Positions 17,364 through 25,633 are shown, counted from the stretch's first letter. The stretch: DNA of 64,000 bases from Candidatus Hecatella orcuttiae (GCA_002011035.2 MTLY02000002.1:124001-188000); one strand, 5' to 3'. Program-made: numbers and translations. The notes: generated by a model from the sequence alone, not told the origin.

Positions 17364-17831
17364 TTGCCTGAAACAACGGTGCTCACAGGTAAAACCCTGA
17401 AAATTCTTCGACTGCTCTTCGAAAGGGCGAAAATCTCATATTCCTACGTGGCGGAGGTGGACCAAAGCAAGCTCGCGGAAGAATTTAAATTGACCAGGCA
17501 GGCGTTGAACCTGCATCTGAGAAAGCTAAGGTCTCAGGGGCTGATCCGCACAGGCCGGGGCTTTGTGGAGATAACCAGCCGAGGCCTTACAACCTTAGGT
17601 TTGTCCAGCAACATAGCCTTGGTTTTCTTGAAAATATCCCCCCAAAGAAGGAGTGAAGCCTACAAGAAAATTGCATCTCTGCCTGTTTGGCAGGTGTTCA
17701 GGGTGGCTGGAGACATGGACTTGGTTTTTGTGGCGGAGGCCAGCCGTCTCGACGAAATTCTCCAATCAATAGCCCAGATTGAGGGAATTGAAAAAACTCA
17801 CTCTTTCATCACCCTTGAAGCCTTGAAGTAG
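17364..17831 (+). CDS. HTH regulator with Lrp/AsnC-type ligand domain
   Basis: The 155-aa protein has a winged HTH (residues about 10-70; KLAEEFKLTRQALNLHLRKLRSQGLIRTGRG) and a C-terminal RAM/AsnC-like domain (about 80-155; IALVFLKISPQRRSEAYKKIA...VFRVAGDMDLVFVAEA...GIEKTHSFITLE). Such proteins form effector-responsive oligomers. TTG 17364 is the first start. It differs from the island Lrp-TRASH proteins in lacking the metal-binding tail. Target unknown. Confidence 0.8.
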   Translation: MPETTVLTGKTLKILRLLFERAKISYSYVAEVDQSKLAEEFKLTRQALNLHLRKLRSQGLIRTGRGFVEITSRGLTTLGLSSNIALVFLKISPQRRSEAYKKIASLPVWQVFRVAGDMDLVFVAEASRLDEILQSIAQIEGIEKTHSFITLEALK

Positions 17832-17933
17832 CAGCCGGGCCCTCCAACCTAGAAAGCCTTAAAGGCAAGGTTTAAGTCGATAATATAGCTTCAACAAACC
17901 CGTCTAGATGGTGTACCCATAGGAGGCTGGCAG

Positions 17934-18101
17934 TTGCCTGTAACAGACTTTTTCAGCCGCACCCTAGCTCAAAGGCACCGTCTCTACTACAAAATCTGCC
18001 GCCGCTGCGGAGTAAAAAACTCTCCCGCAGCTTGGAAGTGCCGAAAATGCCGCAGCACCAACCTCAGATGGAAGAAGAGGGAACTGGGAGCCAAACAGTA
18101 A
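17934..18101 (+). CDS. rpl40e: 50S ribosomal protein L40e
   Basis: A 55-codon frame encodes a basic zinc-ribbon protein with KICRRCGVKNSPAAWKCRKCRS, the C4 pattern of L40e. The TTG start is preceded by AGGAGG at 17921-17926 with 7-nt spacing. L40e binds the large subunit near the sarcin-ricin loop. The gene ends 23 bp before tRNA-Val(CAC). Confidence 0.9.
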   Translation: MPVTDFFSRTLAQRHRLYYKICRRCGVKNSPAAWKCRKCRSTNLRWKKRELGAKQ

Positions 18102-18124
18102 CCGTGACTTTAGCCTAAGTTTTA

Positions 18125-18201
18125 GGGCCGGTGGTCTAGTTGGCTATGACGGCGCCCTCACGCGGCGCAGGTCGCAGGTTCGAGTCCTGCCCGGCCCACC
18201 A
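18125..18201 (+). tRNA. tRNA-Val (anticodon CAC)
   Basis: Full cloverleaf: acceptor GGGCCGG/CCGGCCC, anticodon stem GCGCC/GGCGC around loop CTCACGC (anticodon CAC), T stem GCAGG/CCTGC with TTCGAGT loop. Discriminator A and encoded CCA are present. Confidence 0.94.
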
Positions 18202-18249
18202 TGGAAATTGTTCCCCGGATGTTTCCCTGTTTCGCCTGGGTGTTAGGGG

Positions 18250-18678
18250 CTATTCTCCCACTATCTGAACTACGAGTTGCCGTGCTCTGCTGTGGATGTC
18301 CAGTTCGATGAAGACTATTTGCTGCCACGTCCCTAACGTCAGCTTTCTTTCGACGAAGGGGACAGCTAAGCTCGGGCCTACGAGCGACGCGCGGACGTGA
18401 GAATGCCCGTTACCGTCATGCCATCTTTTCTCATGTTCATAGGTGAGGTTTTTCGGTGCAATCCTCTCCAGCATGGCTGGGAAATCCTTCAGCAGCCCTG
18501 GTTCGTATTCTATAGTCGTTAGGCCTCCTGTGGAGCCGGGGACGAAGATTGTGGCTACTCCGTTTTCCAGCCTTGAAAGCTTCACAGCTTCAGCGACTTC
18601 GTCGGTTATGTTTATGATGTCCAGTTCGCCTTTGCTGCGGAGGTTGATGAGTTTGGTTACCACGGGCATGGCTGCCAC
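18250..18678 (-). CDS. UPF0047/YjbQ family protein
   Basis: The 142-aa protein has the family pattern: GVATIFVPGSTGGLTTIEYEPGLLKD, then WHDGNGHSHVRASLVGPSLAVPF, with ERKLTLGTWQQIVFIELD. The His/Asp-rich centre matches the metal or phosphate-binding site of YjbQ, for which weak thiamine-phosphate synthase activity has been reported in bacteria. Length is standard. Cellular role in archaea is not established. Confidence 0.9.
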   Translation of the reverse strand: MAAMPVVTKLINLRSKGELDIINITDEVAEAVKLSRLENGVATIFVPGSTGGLTTIEYEPGLLKDFPAMLERIAPKNLTYEHEKRWHDGNGHSHVRASLVGPSLAVPFVERKLTLGTWQQIVFIELDIHSRARQLVVQIVGE

Positions 18679-18736
18679 CTCTCGAGTAAAGGGGTGGAAG
18701 CCTCCTCTTTAATTTTCACCAGGAGAATCTGAAATT

Positions 18737-18820
18737 ATGCCGAAATGGGGTTCGATAATGGAGAATGTTGCAGCCACAGCCGGGGAGCCGTTGATTGAGA
18801 GGGGTAAGAAGCCTGTTTGA
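18737..18820 (+). CDS. Possible 27-aa small protein
   Basis: An ATG with AGGAGA 11 nt upstream opens a 27-codon frame (starts MPKWGSIMENVAATAGEP). A TTTAAT element sits about 25 bp upstream. It fills the gap between two minus-strand genes. The sequence is not recognised and may simply be chance. Confidence 0.2.
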   Translation: MPKWGSIMENVAATAGEPLIERGKKPV

Positions 18821-18834
18821 TTCTTGTTTCTCGT

Positions 18835-19071
18835 CTATTTCCGTATAACTTTCTCGATTTTTCTTTTGATGTCTTCGCAGATCATGATTTCAAGGTCTTT
18901 TACGAGGTTTCCTCCTGCTTTGCTTCCTGTTCCCATGTAAAATCCGCATTTGATGCAAACCCAGTGGGCAAAGGTCTTCGCTGCCACCTGCCCGCCCCAG
19001 GTTCCGAGCGCTGAAAACGGGATGAGAACTCCGTCGCAGTTGGGGCATGGGGGATAAGAGCCTCTTTCCAC
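18835..19071 (-). CDS. Small zinc-ribbon protein
   Basis: The 78-aa protein has CPNCDGVLIP (residue about 9) and CIKCGFYMGTG (about 38), a CxxC...CxxC zinc ribbon, followed by a charged helical tail (LEIMICEDIKRKIEKVIRK). It starts at GTG 19071. No specific function can be assigned; conserved archaeal zinc-ribbon proteins of this size are common. Confidence 0.6.
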   Translation of the reverse strand: MERGSYPPCPNCDGVLIPFSALGTWGGQVAAKTFAHWVCIKCGFYMGTGSKAGGNLVKDLEIMICEDIKRKIEKVIRK

Positions 19072-19248
19072 GCATTTTCCTCCTTACTTTGTTTAAGGAT
19101 TTCTGCAGATAAACGTTATATGCAGATCACTGCACTCATCCTTAACTGTTTAACTAAAGCGGTCGACAGTGGTTGACCGGATTCCCCAGTTTGATGCCGG
19201 GCAATGCAAAAACATATCTTCCCCTTCGTTGAAGACTAATTCAGCAAG

Positions 19249-19893
19249 ATGGAAAGGTTCGACGAAGACCTTGAAAGATTGACGGCGAAGCTGAATGAAG
19301 GGGAGCAAAGCGAAGTTAGCGCGGAGTTGAAGAGAGTTAAAGATAAACTGATAGATCTTCGAGAAAAGAACCTTGTGAAGATAAACCATTCCGTGCTGGA
19401 GATGGTCTGCGCTAAACATCTCATCAAGGCGGGATACTGCGTGGAGGTGGAGTACCAGCTTAACGACTGGCTGACATGCGACCTTTACGCTGTCAAGGGG
19501 GAGGGACGGCTTATTCTGGAAATCGAAACAGGCTTCACCCCGCCGGAGCATGCTTTGGACCCGTACACTTACAATAAAGCTCGAACGGCCAGTAAAATTG
19601 CGCGGTACAGCTCCTACGCCGACAAGTTTGTCCTCGGAACCACTCCGACGAATATTTTACCCATCCCCCCAGTTTTCCTGAAGCCGCCCAAATATCGGAG
19701 GGTGAGCGAAGTGAAGGAGGTGAAAACCCTGTGCGACGCTTACTACAGGAATCCCCCTGTCAGCTGCGAGGAGATAAAAAACTCACGCCTCCACGCCATC
19801 TACATCATCGACGTGGATAAAGGAACCGTGAGGGAAATCGACCCGGAAATCTACGTGGAAATCGCCTTCAAACTCCCCCTTATGCGGAAGTAG
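19249..19893 (+). CDS. Predicted restriction-endonuclease-fold nuclease
   Basis: The 214-aa protein begins with a coiled N-terminal helix (residues 1-45). The centre reads AKHLIKAGYCVEVEYQLNDWLTCDLYAVKGEG followed by LILEIETGF, which resembles the PD-(D/E)xK core: a helix with conserved hydrophobics, then D...ExE. Archaeal proteins of this type are uncharacterised predicted nucleases. A HALDPYTYNKARTASKIARYS segment follows. It ends about 100 bp before tRNA-Gly and lies outside the island. Function is inferred from the fold pattern only. Confidence 0.55.
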   Translation: MERFDEDLERLTAKLNEGEQSEVSAELKRVKDKLIDLREKNLVKINHSVLEMVCAKHLIKAGYCVEVEYQLNDWLTCDLYAVKGEGRLILEIETGFTPPEHALDPYTYNKARTASKIARYSSYADKFVLGTTPTNILPIPPVFLKPPKYRRVSEVKEVKTLCDAYYRNPPVSCEEIKNSRLHAIYIIDVDKGTVREIDPEIYVEIAFKLPLMRK

Positions 19894-19996
19894 AACCGAC
19901 GTCAGCTGAGGAATATACTCGATAGTTTTATATCAACTAACCTAGCTAGTTCCTCATGCTTCTGCAAACAATTCCGCGGGCAAGCTAATGAGCGTC

Positions 19997-20074
19997 GCGG
20001 CCGTGGTCTAGCCTGGACTAGGACAGGGGCCCTCCAAGCCCCTAACCCGGGTTCGAATCCCGGCGGCCGCACCA
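19997..20074 (+). tRNA. tRNA-Gly (anticodon UCC), integration target; C at position 33
   Basis: Acceptor GCGGCCG/CGGCCGC, anticodon stem GGGGC/GCCCC around loop CCTCCAA, T stem CCGGG/CCCGG with TTCGAAT, discriminator A and encoded CCA. Reading the 7-nt loop gives anticodon TCC. Position 33, almost always U, is C here. The 3' 17 nt (20058-20074) recur exactly at 33179-33195, so this gene is the attachment site of the island that follows. Confidence 0.9.
20058..20074 (+). repeat. attL-like repeat in the tRNA-Gly 3' end
   Basis: The 17-nt sequence TCCCGGCGGCCGCACCA covers the 3' side of the T stem, the acceptor strand and CCA. It is repeated exactly at 33179-33195 and imperfectly at 22113-22129. 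This is the classic footprint of tyrosine-recombinase integration into a tRNA 3' end. Confidence 0.8.
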
Positions 20075-20506
20075 CTCTGGAGCTGAATATGTACTTTTTA
20101 TTGGTCTGCTAGTATCCCTTTACCTGACTTCTAGCTAACTTGTCTTAGGCGTATGGCTAAACCTGAGCTAACATGGATCCAGCGAACTTAAAGCCTAGGC
20201 TTCGGATGTCATGGTGGGTGTGGACCCTATGCCCCATCATGGTCCACATAATCGAAGACAGCAAGAAGAACCTGTACTCGTTCTTATAGATGCACGCAAA
20301 AGAAGACAGCCTAACCCCTTGAGTATTGTTTCTCTCACTTACCCACCCTCTTGAATTAGACATTTAGCTATGTTTATATCTTGGCTTAGCTATATTTTAA
20401 GAGTTAGCTTTAGGGAAATGGGCGAAGGCTAAACTGCGTGCCCCGCTTTTTACCTCGCTACTATTTCTTAATGTTCTAACTTAAATTGAGCGAGGTGAAA
20501 AGCATC
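20075..20506. other. Gap at the left end of the island
   Basis: This 432-bp stretch holds no gene I can support. A 38-codon frame at 20173-20289 (MDPANLKPRLRMSWWVW...) has no ribosome-binding site and may be a remnant. An AT-rich stretch near 20390-20400 and 20465 could be promoter sequence for the TRAM gene. Confidence 0.3.
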
Positions 20507-20731
20507 ATGAGTTACCAAAGAGATTTTGGAAGTAGGAGTTTCAGAAAACCGGCGCCTGTTGAAGCTGGGAAAGAGTACGAGGTAACGATAACCGAAACGA
20601 GCCGTCGAGGAGACGGCGTAGCTAGGATTCAAGGATTCATAATTTTTGTAGCCAGTGCTAAGCGCGGGGAACAGGTGAAAATCAGAATAACAGATGTGAA
20701 AAGTAGGTTTGCACAGGCAGTAATCGCATAG
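20507..20731 (+). CDS. TRAM-domain protein
   Basis: The 74-aa protein is almost only a TRAM domain: AGKEYEVTITETSRRGDGVARIQGFIIFV and GEQVKIRITDVKSRFAQAVI. Single-TRAM proteins are abundant in archaea, and some act as RNA chaperones. ATG 20507 is chosen over the upstream TTG 20486 because GAGGTGAA lies 9 nt before it. It lies within the island's first section. Confidence 0.85.
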   Translation: MSYQRDFGSRSFRKPAPVEAGKEYEVTITETSRRGDGVARIQGFIIFVASAKRGEQVKIRITDVKSRFAQAVIA

Positions 20732-20832
20732 TGATACAGTCAAGGCCTATGCAAACCAGTCTCGTATTTACAATTGGATGCAAGCGGTATGAGCTAAATT
20801 CAAAAAGAATACATTCGTAGAAGGTTTCTATC

Positions 20833-22020
20833 ATGAAGATTGCTTATATTTCCACATATCCTCCGACATCCTGCGGGATAGCTGAATATACCAGAAACCT
20901 TGCTGAGGCTACCAGTAGGCTTACCGGCGTTAACGTTACCGTACTTTCAGACAATTTTGGGAATTCTGCGGCTCGAATAGACGAGCTGGGAATACTAGTG
21001 ATCCCGTCGTTTTCTCCAAGTAAGCTGAGCTATGGGAGTCTTCTGAAGGTCGCCAGCGAACATGGACCCTTCGACGTGATTCATGTGCAACATGAATATG
21101 GATTGTTCAGGCCCACGGTTAGGACGTTGGAAGCCTTTAAAGGATTAAAAAAGCACTGTAGGAGGCTCACGGTGACAATGCACACGGTCGTCAGCTCCTT
21201 CAGGAAGAGGATTGCTGAGCATCAGGAGAGACTCTGCAGGACATCAGATACCGTAATAGTTCACAACACTGCTCAGGAGTATGAGCTCCTGTCTCAAGGG
21301 GTAGATCCGGCGAAGGTGCAGAAGATTCCCCATGGAACTTGCATAATAGGTTTTTCAAGGATAGACAAAGGTGAAACCCTTAAAAAGCTGAATCTATCCA
21401 GTTTGAACGGCAAGTTTCTCTTCGTTTGCCCAGGTTTCATTAGACGGGATAAAGGCCAAAATACTCTCATAAAGGCGTTTAGCAGGGTTCATGAAAAGCT
21501 TCCAAACACGGCCTGCATAATAGCAGGTATTCCTCCGAGAGTAAACGGAGCTGAACTTGTTGCCAACGTAGAGTCAAGTCTAACAGCCGACGGCGTGAAC
21601 GGAATGATAACTATGAAGAAATATTTGACAAATGATGAGCTTGACCTTATACTTAAAGCGGCGGATGTCGTCGTTTTTCCCTATAAGGATCAGCGGGGAA
21701 TATGGAGTGTAAGCGGAGCCTTCCATAAAGCTGTGGGATGCTTTAAGCCTGTGATATGTAGCAGGGTTCCAAGACTTGCAGAGTGCTCTATGATGGCGCC
21801 GGACATTACGGTGCCTAAAAACGATGTGAACGCTTTAGCTGAAAAAATGATGACAGCCGCAACTCATTATGAAGGATTTCTGAAGAAATGCAGACCGCTG
21901 ATGGAATTAGCTCTATCAACTTCCTGGCAGAAAATAGCTAAAATGCATTTAAACCTATACCAGCAAGCCCTCACCAAACATGAAAGACTTACGGCTAAGA
22001 CGATGAAAATTACCTTTTAA
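20833..22020 (+). CDS. GT4-family glycosyltransferase
   Basis: The 395-aa protein has the GT-B fold signals: N-terminal MKIAYISTYPPTSCGIAEYTRNL (acceptor domain with a glycine loop), a central IPHGTC, then FVCPGFIRRDKGQNTLIKAF (start of the nucleotide-sugar domain) and the donor-site region ADVVVFPYKDQRGIWSVSGAFHKAVGCFKPVICSR. Substrate unknown; glycan, glycolipid or glycoprotein decoration is possible. It stands alone in the island, between the TRAM gene and the internal att-like repeat. Confidence 0.85.
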   Translation: MKIAYISTYPPTSCGIAEYTRNLAEATSRLTGVNVTVLSDNFGNSAARIDELGILVIPSFSPSKLSYGSLLKVASEHGPFDVIHVQHEYGLFRPTVRTLEAFKGLKKHCRRLTVTMHTVVSSFRKRIAEHQERLCRTSDTVIVHNTAQEYELLSQGVDPAKVQKIPHGTCIIGFSRIDKGETLKKLNLSSLNGKFLFVCPGFIRRDKGQNTLIKAFSRVHEKLPNTACIIAGIPPRVNGAELVANVESSLTADGVNGMITMKKYLTNDELDLILKAADVVVFPYKDQRGIWSVSGAFHKAVGCFKPVICSRVPRLAECSMMAPDITVPKNDVNALAEKMMTAATHYEGFLKKCRPLMELALSTSWQKIAKMHLNLYQQALTKHERLTAKTMKITF

Positions 22021-22327
22021 TAGATGAAGAGGCTTAAACTTCTAAAATTACGAATATTTCATTTAAAGGAATAACCATGAAAATTAAACCTATTCAGCAT
22101 TAGCACGGTGAATCCTGGCAGCCGCACCAAAAACCATCAGCAGAGATTAGAATGTGCATACTCTAACTTTCATTAGGTTCTAGAGCTTAAGAAACATTTG
22201 GCACTTTCAAGGTTCATTGGAAACAGCGGTAAACTTGCCGTATGTTTTAATCAGTCCTCTGTTTCAGTTGCGTGATCCAATAGTTCTTCGTTTATTCTTT
22301 GTTACTGGTAACTTTTCTTTCGAATCA
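22021..22327. other. Gap containing an internal att-like repeat
   Basis: 307 bp separate the glycosyltransferase from the convergent unknown gene. Apart from the tRNA-like repeat at 22110-22129 nothing is recognisable; the sequence is AT-rich with no frame of note. Confidence 0.5.
22110..22129 (+). repeat. Degenerate copy of the tRNA-Gly 3' end
   Basis: GAATCCTGGCAGCCGCACCA matches tRNA-Gly positions 20055-20074 at 18 of 20 bases. Like attR at 33179, it is followed by a run of A and CCA. It probably marks the junction between two tandemly integrated elements. Confidence 0.6.
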
Positions 22328-23197
22328 TCATTCAAGATTCAAATTCAATAAATTCAGAATTGCCTCCTCAACGTCTCCTACCGTTGCGCCCCAAGATACG
22401 TAGGTAACGTTCCCTTCACGTTCGTATCCTTTGTCGATAGCGCAGCATCGGCTGATACATTTTTCTCCAACACCTTGCTGGGCGACTATCTTCTTAGGGC
22501 AGATATCAATAAGTGTCGGTTGTTCCCTGTATAGAGTGGTGAATGTTCTCAGTGAGAGTTCACATCCGATCAGCGTGATGTTATTTAAACCTAATTTGGA
22601 TAAGTCTGGTGCCTGGTCAAGATATAAGGTATTTTTTCCACATTTTAAAGTGGGGGTATGGCATGGAAACATTACGTATCTTGTCTTTCTTGCCCGAGCC
22701 AGCTTATTCAAATCCACAAGTCTCGGAACAATTTTTATCGGCTTCCTTATCCTGCCAGTGCCTAAGGCCGATTCTGCCAATTTCACAAGTTTCGGAGGCT
22801 TGGGGGGTATAACATCGAATATTATTAGTGGCGTAGATGTTTCTTTATGGACAAAGGAGATGTGTTCAAATTTGCCTTTCACTATCACTGTCTCTTTTCC
22901 GATTTCTTCTACTATTTTCGCCATTGCACTTGGATTCAAGACGTCCAAGCTTGCATCCTCTACGTATGCTGTGTTGGCTGGCAACGAGATGATTTCTACC
23001 TTTTTTATTCCCAGAAATAACTCTCGGCCTTCCACTTTATTTATTCTCGCAACCGCCCAATCTCTGCCATTGTTTAGTATTACATAATTAGTGACAGTAT
23101 ATACTAACTTCCCAAGAGTCTTTTTCGTGATAGCATTTTCGGTCAGAGGAAAGGAAACTCTTTTTACGCTCACTTCACGGCAATGTTGCGGTATCAT
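22328..23197 (-). CDS. Conserved Cys-rich protein of unknown function, next to nadA
   Basis: The 289-aa protein is not recognised. It opens with an N-terminal domain of beta character (about 1-150) and has C-terminal cysteine clusters: PCHTPTLKCGK (about 178), GCELSL (about 212), DICPKK (about 234) and EKCISRCCAIDKG (about 248). These could hold a metal or Fe-S cluster. It lies 14 bp after nadA in the same direction, so it is probably in an operon with NAD biosynthesis. No signal peptide or membrane segment is visible. Confidence 0.6.
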   Translation of the reverse strand: MIPQHCREVSVKRVSFPLTENAITKKTLGKLVYTVTNYVILNNGRDWAVARINKVEGRELFLGIKKVEIISLPANTAYVEDASLDVLNPSAMAKIVEEIGKETVIVKGKFEHISFVHKETSTPLIIFDVIPPKPPKLVKLAESALGTGRIRKPIKIVPRLVDLNKLARARKTRYVMFPCHTPTLKCGKNTLYLDQAPDLSKLGLNNITLIGCELSLRTFTTLYREQPTLIDICPKKIVAQQGVGEKCISRCCAIDKGYEREGNVTYVSWGATVGDVEEAILNLLNLNLE

Positions 23198-23211
23198 ATT
23201 TACACCCGCAC

Positions 23212-24147
23212 TTAGTCTCCCCTGCCGAAAGCTAACATCTTCTCTACAGGATGCCTAGCTCTCTCGATCACGTCCTCAGAGAAGCTCACTCTAGGCTCCA
23301 ATATTTCTAACGCATTAAGGATGTTCTCCAATTTTATCTTCTTCTGAGTTCTGCAGAAGGCCTTCTCTACAGGGTAAAATTTTTTACCGGGGTTATCTTC
23401 CATCATTCGATTGATCAGCTCCAGCTCCGTTCCGACTATGAATTCCTTCTCCAAAGAATTTGCCACATATTTTAGCATCCCGTCGGTCGAAAGTACGACG
23501 TGGGCTAGGTCAACTACGTCGGGTGTGCATTCCGGATGTATGAGTATCTTTGCATGTGGATGGGCTTTGGTGAGTTTAAGGATGTCGCTCCTTTGAATCA
23601 TTTGGTGTACGGTGCAGAAACCGGGCCATGCTATTATTTCTTTGTCTGGAACAAACCTTTTCACGTAGGAGGCAAGATTCTGGTCCGGAACAAAGATCAC
23701 CTTTTTTGTATTCAGCGATGTCACGATTTTCACAGCATTTGATGAAGTACAGCATACGTCCATTTCACATTTGCATTCTGCTGATGTATTGAGATAACCG
23801 ACTACTTTAGCGTCCGGATGAATTTCTTTCATAGTTTTTAATTCTTCACGTGTAATCATCGCTGCCATGGGACACTTGGCATTCTCATTAGCGTACAGAA
23901 CAGTTTTATGCGGAGCTAAAATTTTTGCGGTTTCGACCATGAAATCCGGACCGCAAAAAACAATGATATGTTGTTTAACATTTTTTGCAAGCATTGCCAA
24001 GGACAACGTATCACCAACATAATCCGCAACAAACTGAATTTCATGACTCTGATAGTTATGTGCCAAGATAACGGCATCTCTTTCTCTTTTTAATTGGATT
24101 ATCTTCTCCACCAAATCTAGTAAATTATCTGCGGACGCAAAGCTCAA
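23212..24147 (-). CDS. nadA: Quinolinate synthase NadA
   Basis: The 311-aa protein condenses iminoaspartate with dihydroxyacetone phosphate to quinolinate. Three Fe-S cysteines are visible in ANENAKCPMAAM, EMDVCCTSSNA and KAFCRTQKK contexts. Other family signatures are VILAHNYQSHEIQFVADYVGDTLSLA and LIHPECTPDVVDLA. Length is standard. NadB or aspartate dehydrogenase and NadC are absent from the window. It is upstream of the Cys-rich unknown gene. Location in the island suggests transfer. Confidence 0.94.
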   Translation of the reverse strand: MSFASADNLLDLVEKIIQLKRERDAVILAHNYQSHEIQFVADYVGDTLSLAMLAKNVKQHIIVFCGPDFMVETAKILAPHKTVLYANENAKCPMAAMITREELKTMKEIHPDAKVVGYLNTSAECKCEMDVCCTSSNAVKIVTSLNTKKVIFVPDQNLASYVKRFVPDKEIIAWPGFCTVHQMIQRSDILKLTKAHPHAKILIHPECTPDVVDLAHVVLSTDGMLKYVANSLEKEFIVGTELELINRMMEDNPGKKFYPVEKAFCRTQKKIKLENILNALEILEPRVSFSEDVIERARHPVEKMLAFGRGD

Positions 24148-24221
24148 GTGAGTCCACCTATCCTATTACAAGTTCGGTGAGAACCTATGTTTCTTCAGAG
24201 CAAAAGAAGAGAAAACCGGTA

Positions 24222-24620
24222 CTAATGACAACTCGCTCCACTGCGAGAGCTTTTACCTGTTAATGAGGATGGATCAAGTCCCTCTAGTTTCAGCTTCTTC
24301 ATCACAAACCCTTTAACATCCATTAAGAGAGGGTTTCCATTCCTTTTAGCAATGTCGAAAACAGGTTTCGCCATGTAAACTGGAATTCCAACAGGGGTGT
24401 CCACCCTTACGAATGCTTCTCCAGGGTTTCCCCCCTCCACCATTATGGTATTAAGATATGGTACAGAGTGACTGGCATCGCTTCCACCGCATCCTCCGCC
24501 TCCAGATCTAAAACCGAGATTTACAAGAATTGACGGATTGCTTAATCTACTCTTCTTTATGAAGGCTAAAGCCCTTTCTGTGAATTGAATATTTACCCCA
24601 GAACTATCGGACATACTCAC
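24222..24620 (-). CDS. HesB/IscA-like protein
   Basis: The 132-aa protein begins like an A-type carrier: VNIQFTERALAFIKKSRL and ILVNLGFRSGGGGCGGSDAS. The canonical three-cysteine set of IscA is not complete; only the GGGGCGG cysteine and a terminal GASCH are seen. It resembles the HesB-related family that carries CC or C-Sec motifs. The two starts GTG 24620 and ATG 24614 are nearly equivalent. Function is unassigned. Confidence 0.55.
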   Translation of the reverse strand: MSMSDSSGVNIQFTERALAFIKKSRLSNPSILVNLGFRSGGGGCGGSDASHSVPYLNTIMVEGGNPGEAFVRVDTPVGIPVYMAKPVFDIAKRNGNPLLMDVKGFVMKKLKLEGLDPSSLTGKSSRSGASCH

Positions 24621-25009
24621 TTTTCATTCACTATATTTTTAGATAGATTACTTAGCTAAAATACATTTGTATTTCCTTTCACCAAAGGAAAAGCTTGGGT
24701 AGGTTTGTTAAATGAAATCTTTTGGCATATTTTTTTCTCAGAGAAGCAAATTAACAGTCTAACAATTGAAGAAAGGAACATAATAATTCATACTTCGGCC
24801 GGTTCAAGTGAAAGGCTTAAGAGAGAGCTTTCATCGACTACAATTAACTAGAAAGGTACGAAGGAAGAGCCCAGCCTCTAAAATCACATACGCTTCAAAG
24901 CTTCGGTAGAGATTATATTCTTCAGAGCTAAAGAGCTTAATCTCATAAGAGAAGAATGAATCAGTAAGGAGCATGTTCTTTGAAGCCATGAAATAAATAT
25001 CTACACGGT
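24621..25009. other. Gap upstream of the HesB-like gene and downstream of NuoK
   Basis: 389 bp of AT-rich sequence. A 61-codon minus-strand frame (25016-24831) begins inside the NuoK stop region but resembles nothing known. The expected next complex I subunits (NuoL, M, N) are absent. Confidence 0.5.
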
Positions 25010-25330
25010 TTACCATCTTAATCTACGAAGTCTTCTCACATCAAGGGTATCATAATGCCTATGTACGTTGATGATCAGGAGTAAAGCTATAGTTGCCACT
25101 GCAGCCCCTATAACAATCGATACAATGACTACACTCTGGGCTAAGGCATCGACTGATGCGGATAGAGAAATACTCTGCCCCAAAGCTATGAAGTTTAGAT
25201 TGACGGCTGACGTGATTATCTCTATTCCTATAACTATTACTATCATGTTCCTTTTTACGGCAATAGTGTAAACGCCTATAATAAAAAGAACAGCTGCTGC
25301 GGCAATATACCAAGTTGGATTTACTACCAT
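25010..25330 (-). CDS. NADH dehydrogenase-like subunit K (NuoK/MrpC-type)
   Basis: The 106-aa membrane protein has three predicted helices: WYIAAAAVLFIIGVYTIAV, IVIVIGIEIITSAVNLNFIAL (with the membrane Glu typical of NuoK) and VVIVSIVIGAAVATIALLLII. NuoK belongs to the proton-translocating membrane arm of complex I and to Mrp antiporters. Only the J-like subunit is adjacent, so a full complex is not encoded here. It may be a remnant of an island-borne operon or supplement a host complex. Confidence 0.8.
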   Translation of the reverse strand: MVVNPTWYIAAAAVLFIIGVYTIAVKRNMIVIVIGIEIITSAVNLNFIALGQSISLSASVDALAQSVVIVSIVIGAAVATIALLLIINVHRHYDTLDVRRLRRLRW

Positions 25331-25378
25331 GAGTCAACCTTCTTCGATAACTCACAATAATAAAGTTCCCATCTGCCC

Positions 25379-25633
25379 TTACCATTTCTTTACAGTGTGC
25401 AAAGTTACAAGAAATAAGACAACAACAGCGCCAGCATTGATCAGGATCTGAAGACCGGCGACCAAAGGAGCGCCCAAAATGAAAAACATCACACCAACGA
25501 GAATGTTCATGAAAAAGAAGGCGGCGACATTCTTCGGAAGCCTAGATTCGCAACACAATAGAGCCGCTATGATAGTTAAGCCGATTATCATGAGTTGGAG
25601 GATCTCATAAAGAGATATTTCCATTCTTTCCAT
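25379..25633 (-). CDS. NADH dehydrogenase-like subunit J (NuoJ, short)
   Basis: The 84-aa protein aligns in character with the N-terminal half of NuoJ: three hydrophobic helices, with LQLMIIGLTIIAALLCCES, NVAAFFFMNILVGVMFFILGAPLVAGLQILINAGAVVVLFLVTL. The ILINAGAVVVLFLV motif is the NuoJ signature. The usual C-terminal extension is missing; split NuoJ proteins are known in archaea. It is upstream of NuoK with a 48-bp gap. Confidence 0.8.
   Translation of the reverse strand: MERMEISLYEILQLMIIGLTIIAALLCCESRLPKNVAAFFFMNILVGVMFFILGAPLVAGLQILINAGAVVVLFLVTLHTVKKW

Noticed and set aside
19997-20074. Reading the tRNA as tRNA-Trp (CCA) with a shifted loop
   Set aside because: A shift to anticodon CCA creates a C-C mismatch in the anticodon stem; the Gly reading has full pairing.
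20173-20289. 38-codon frame after tRNA-Gly
   Set aside because: No ribosome-binding site; sequence is Trp-rich and unlike known small proteins; probably a remnant or chance.
24831-25016. 61-codon frame overlapping the NuoK stop
   Set aside because: It starts within the NuoK stop region but has no similarity to complex I subunits, no ribosome site and no conserved features.
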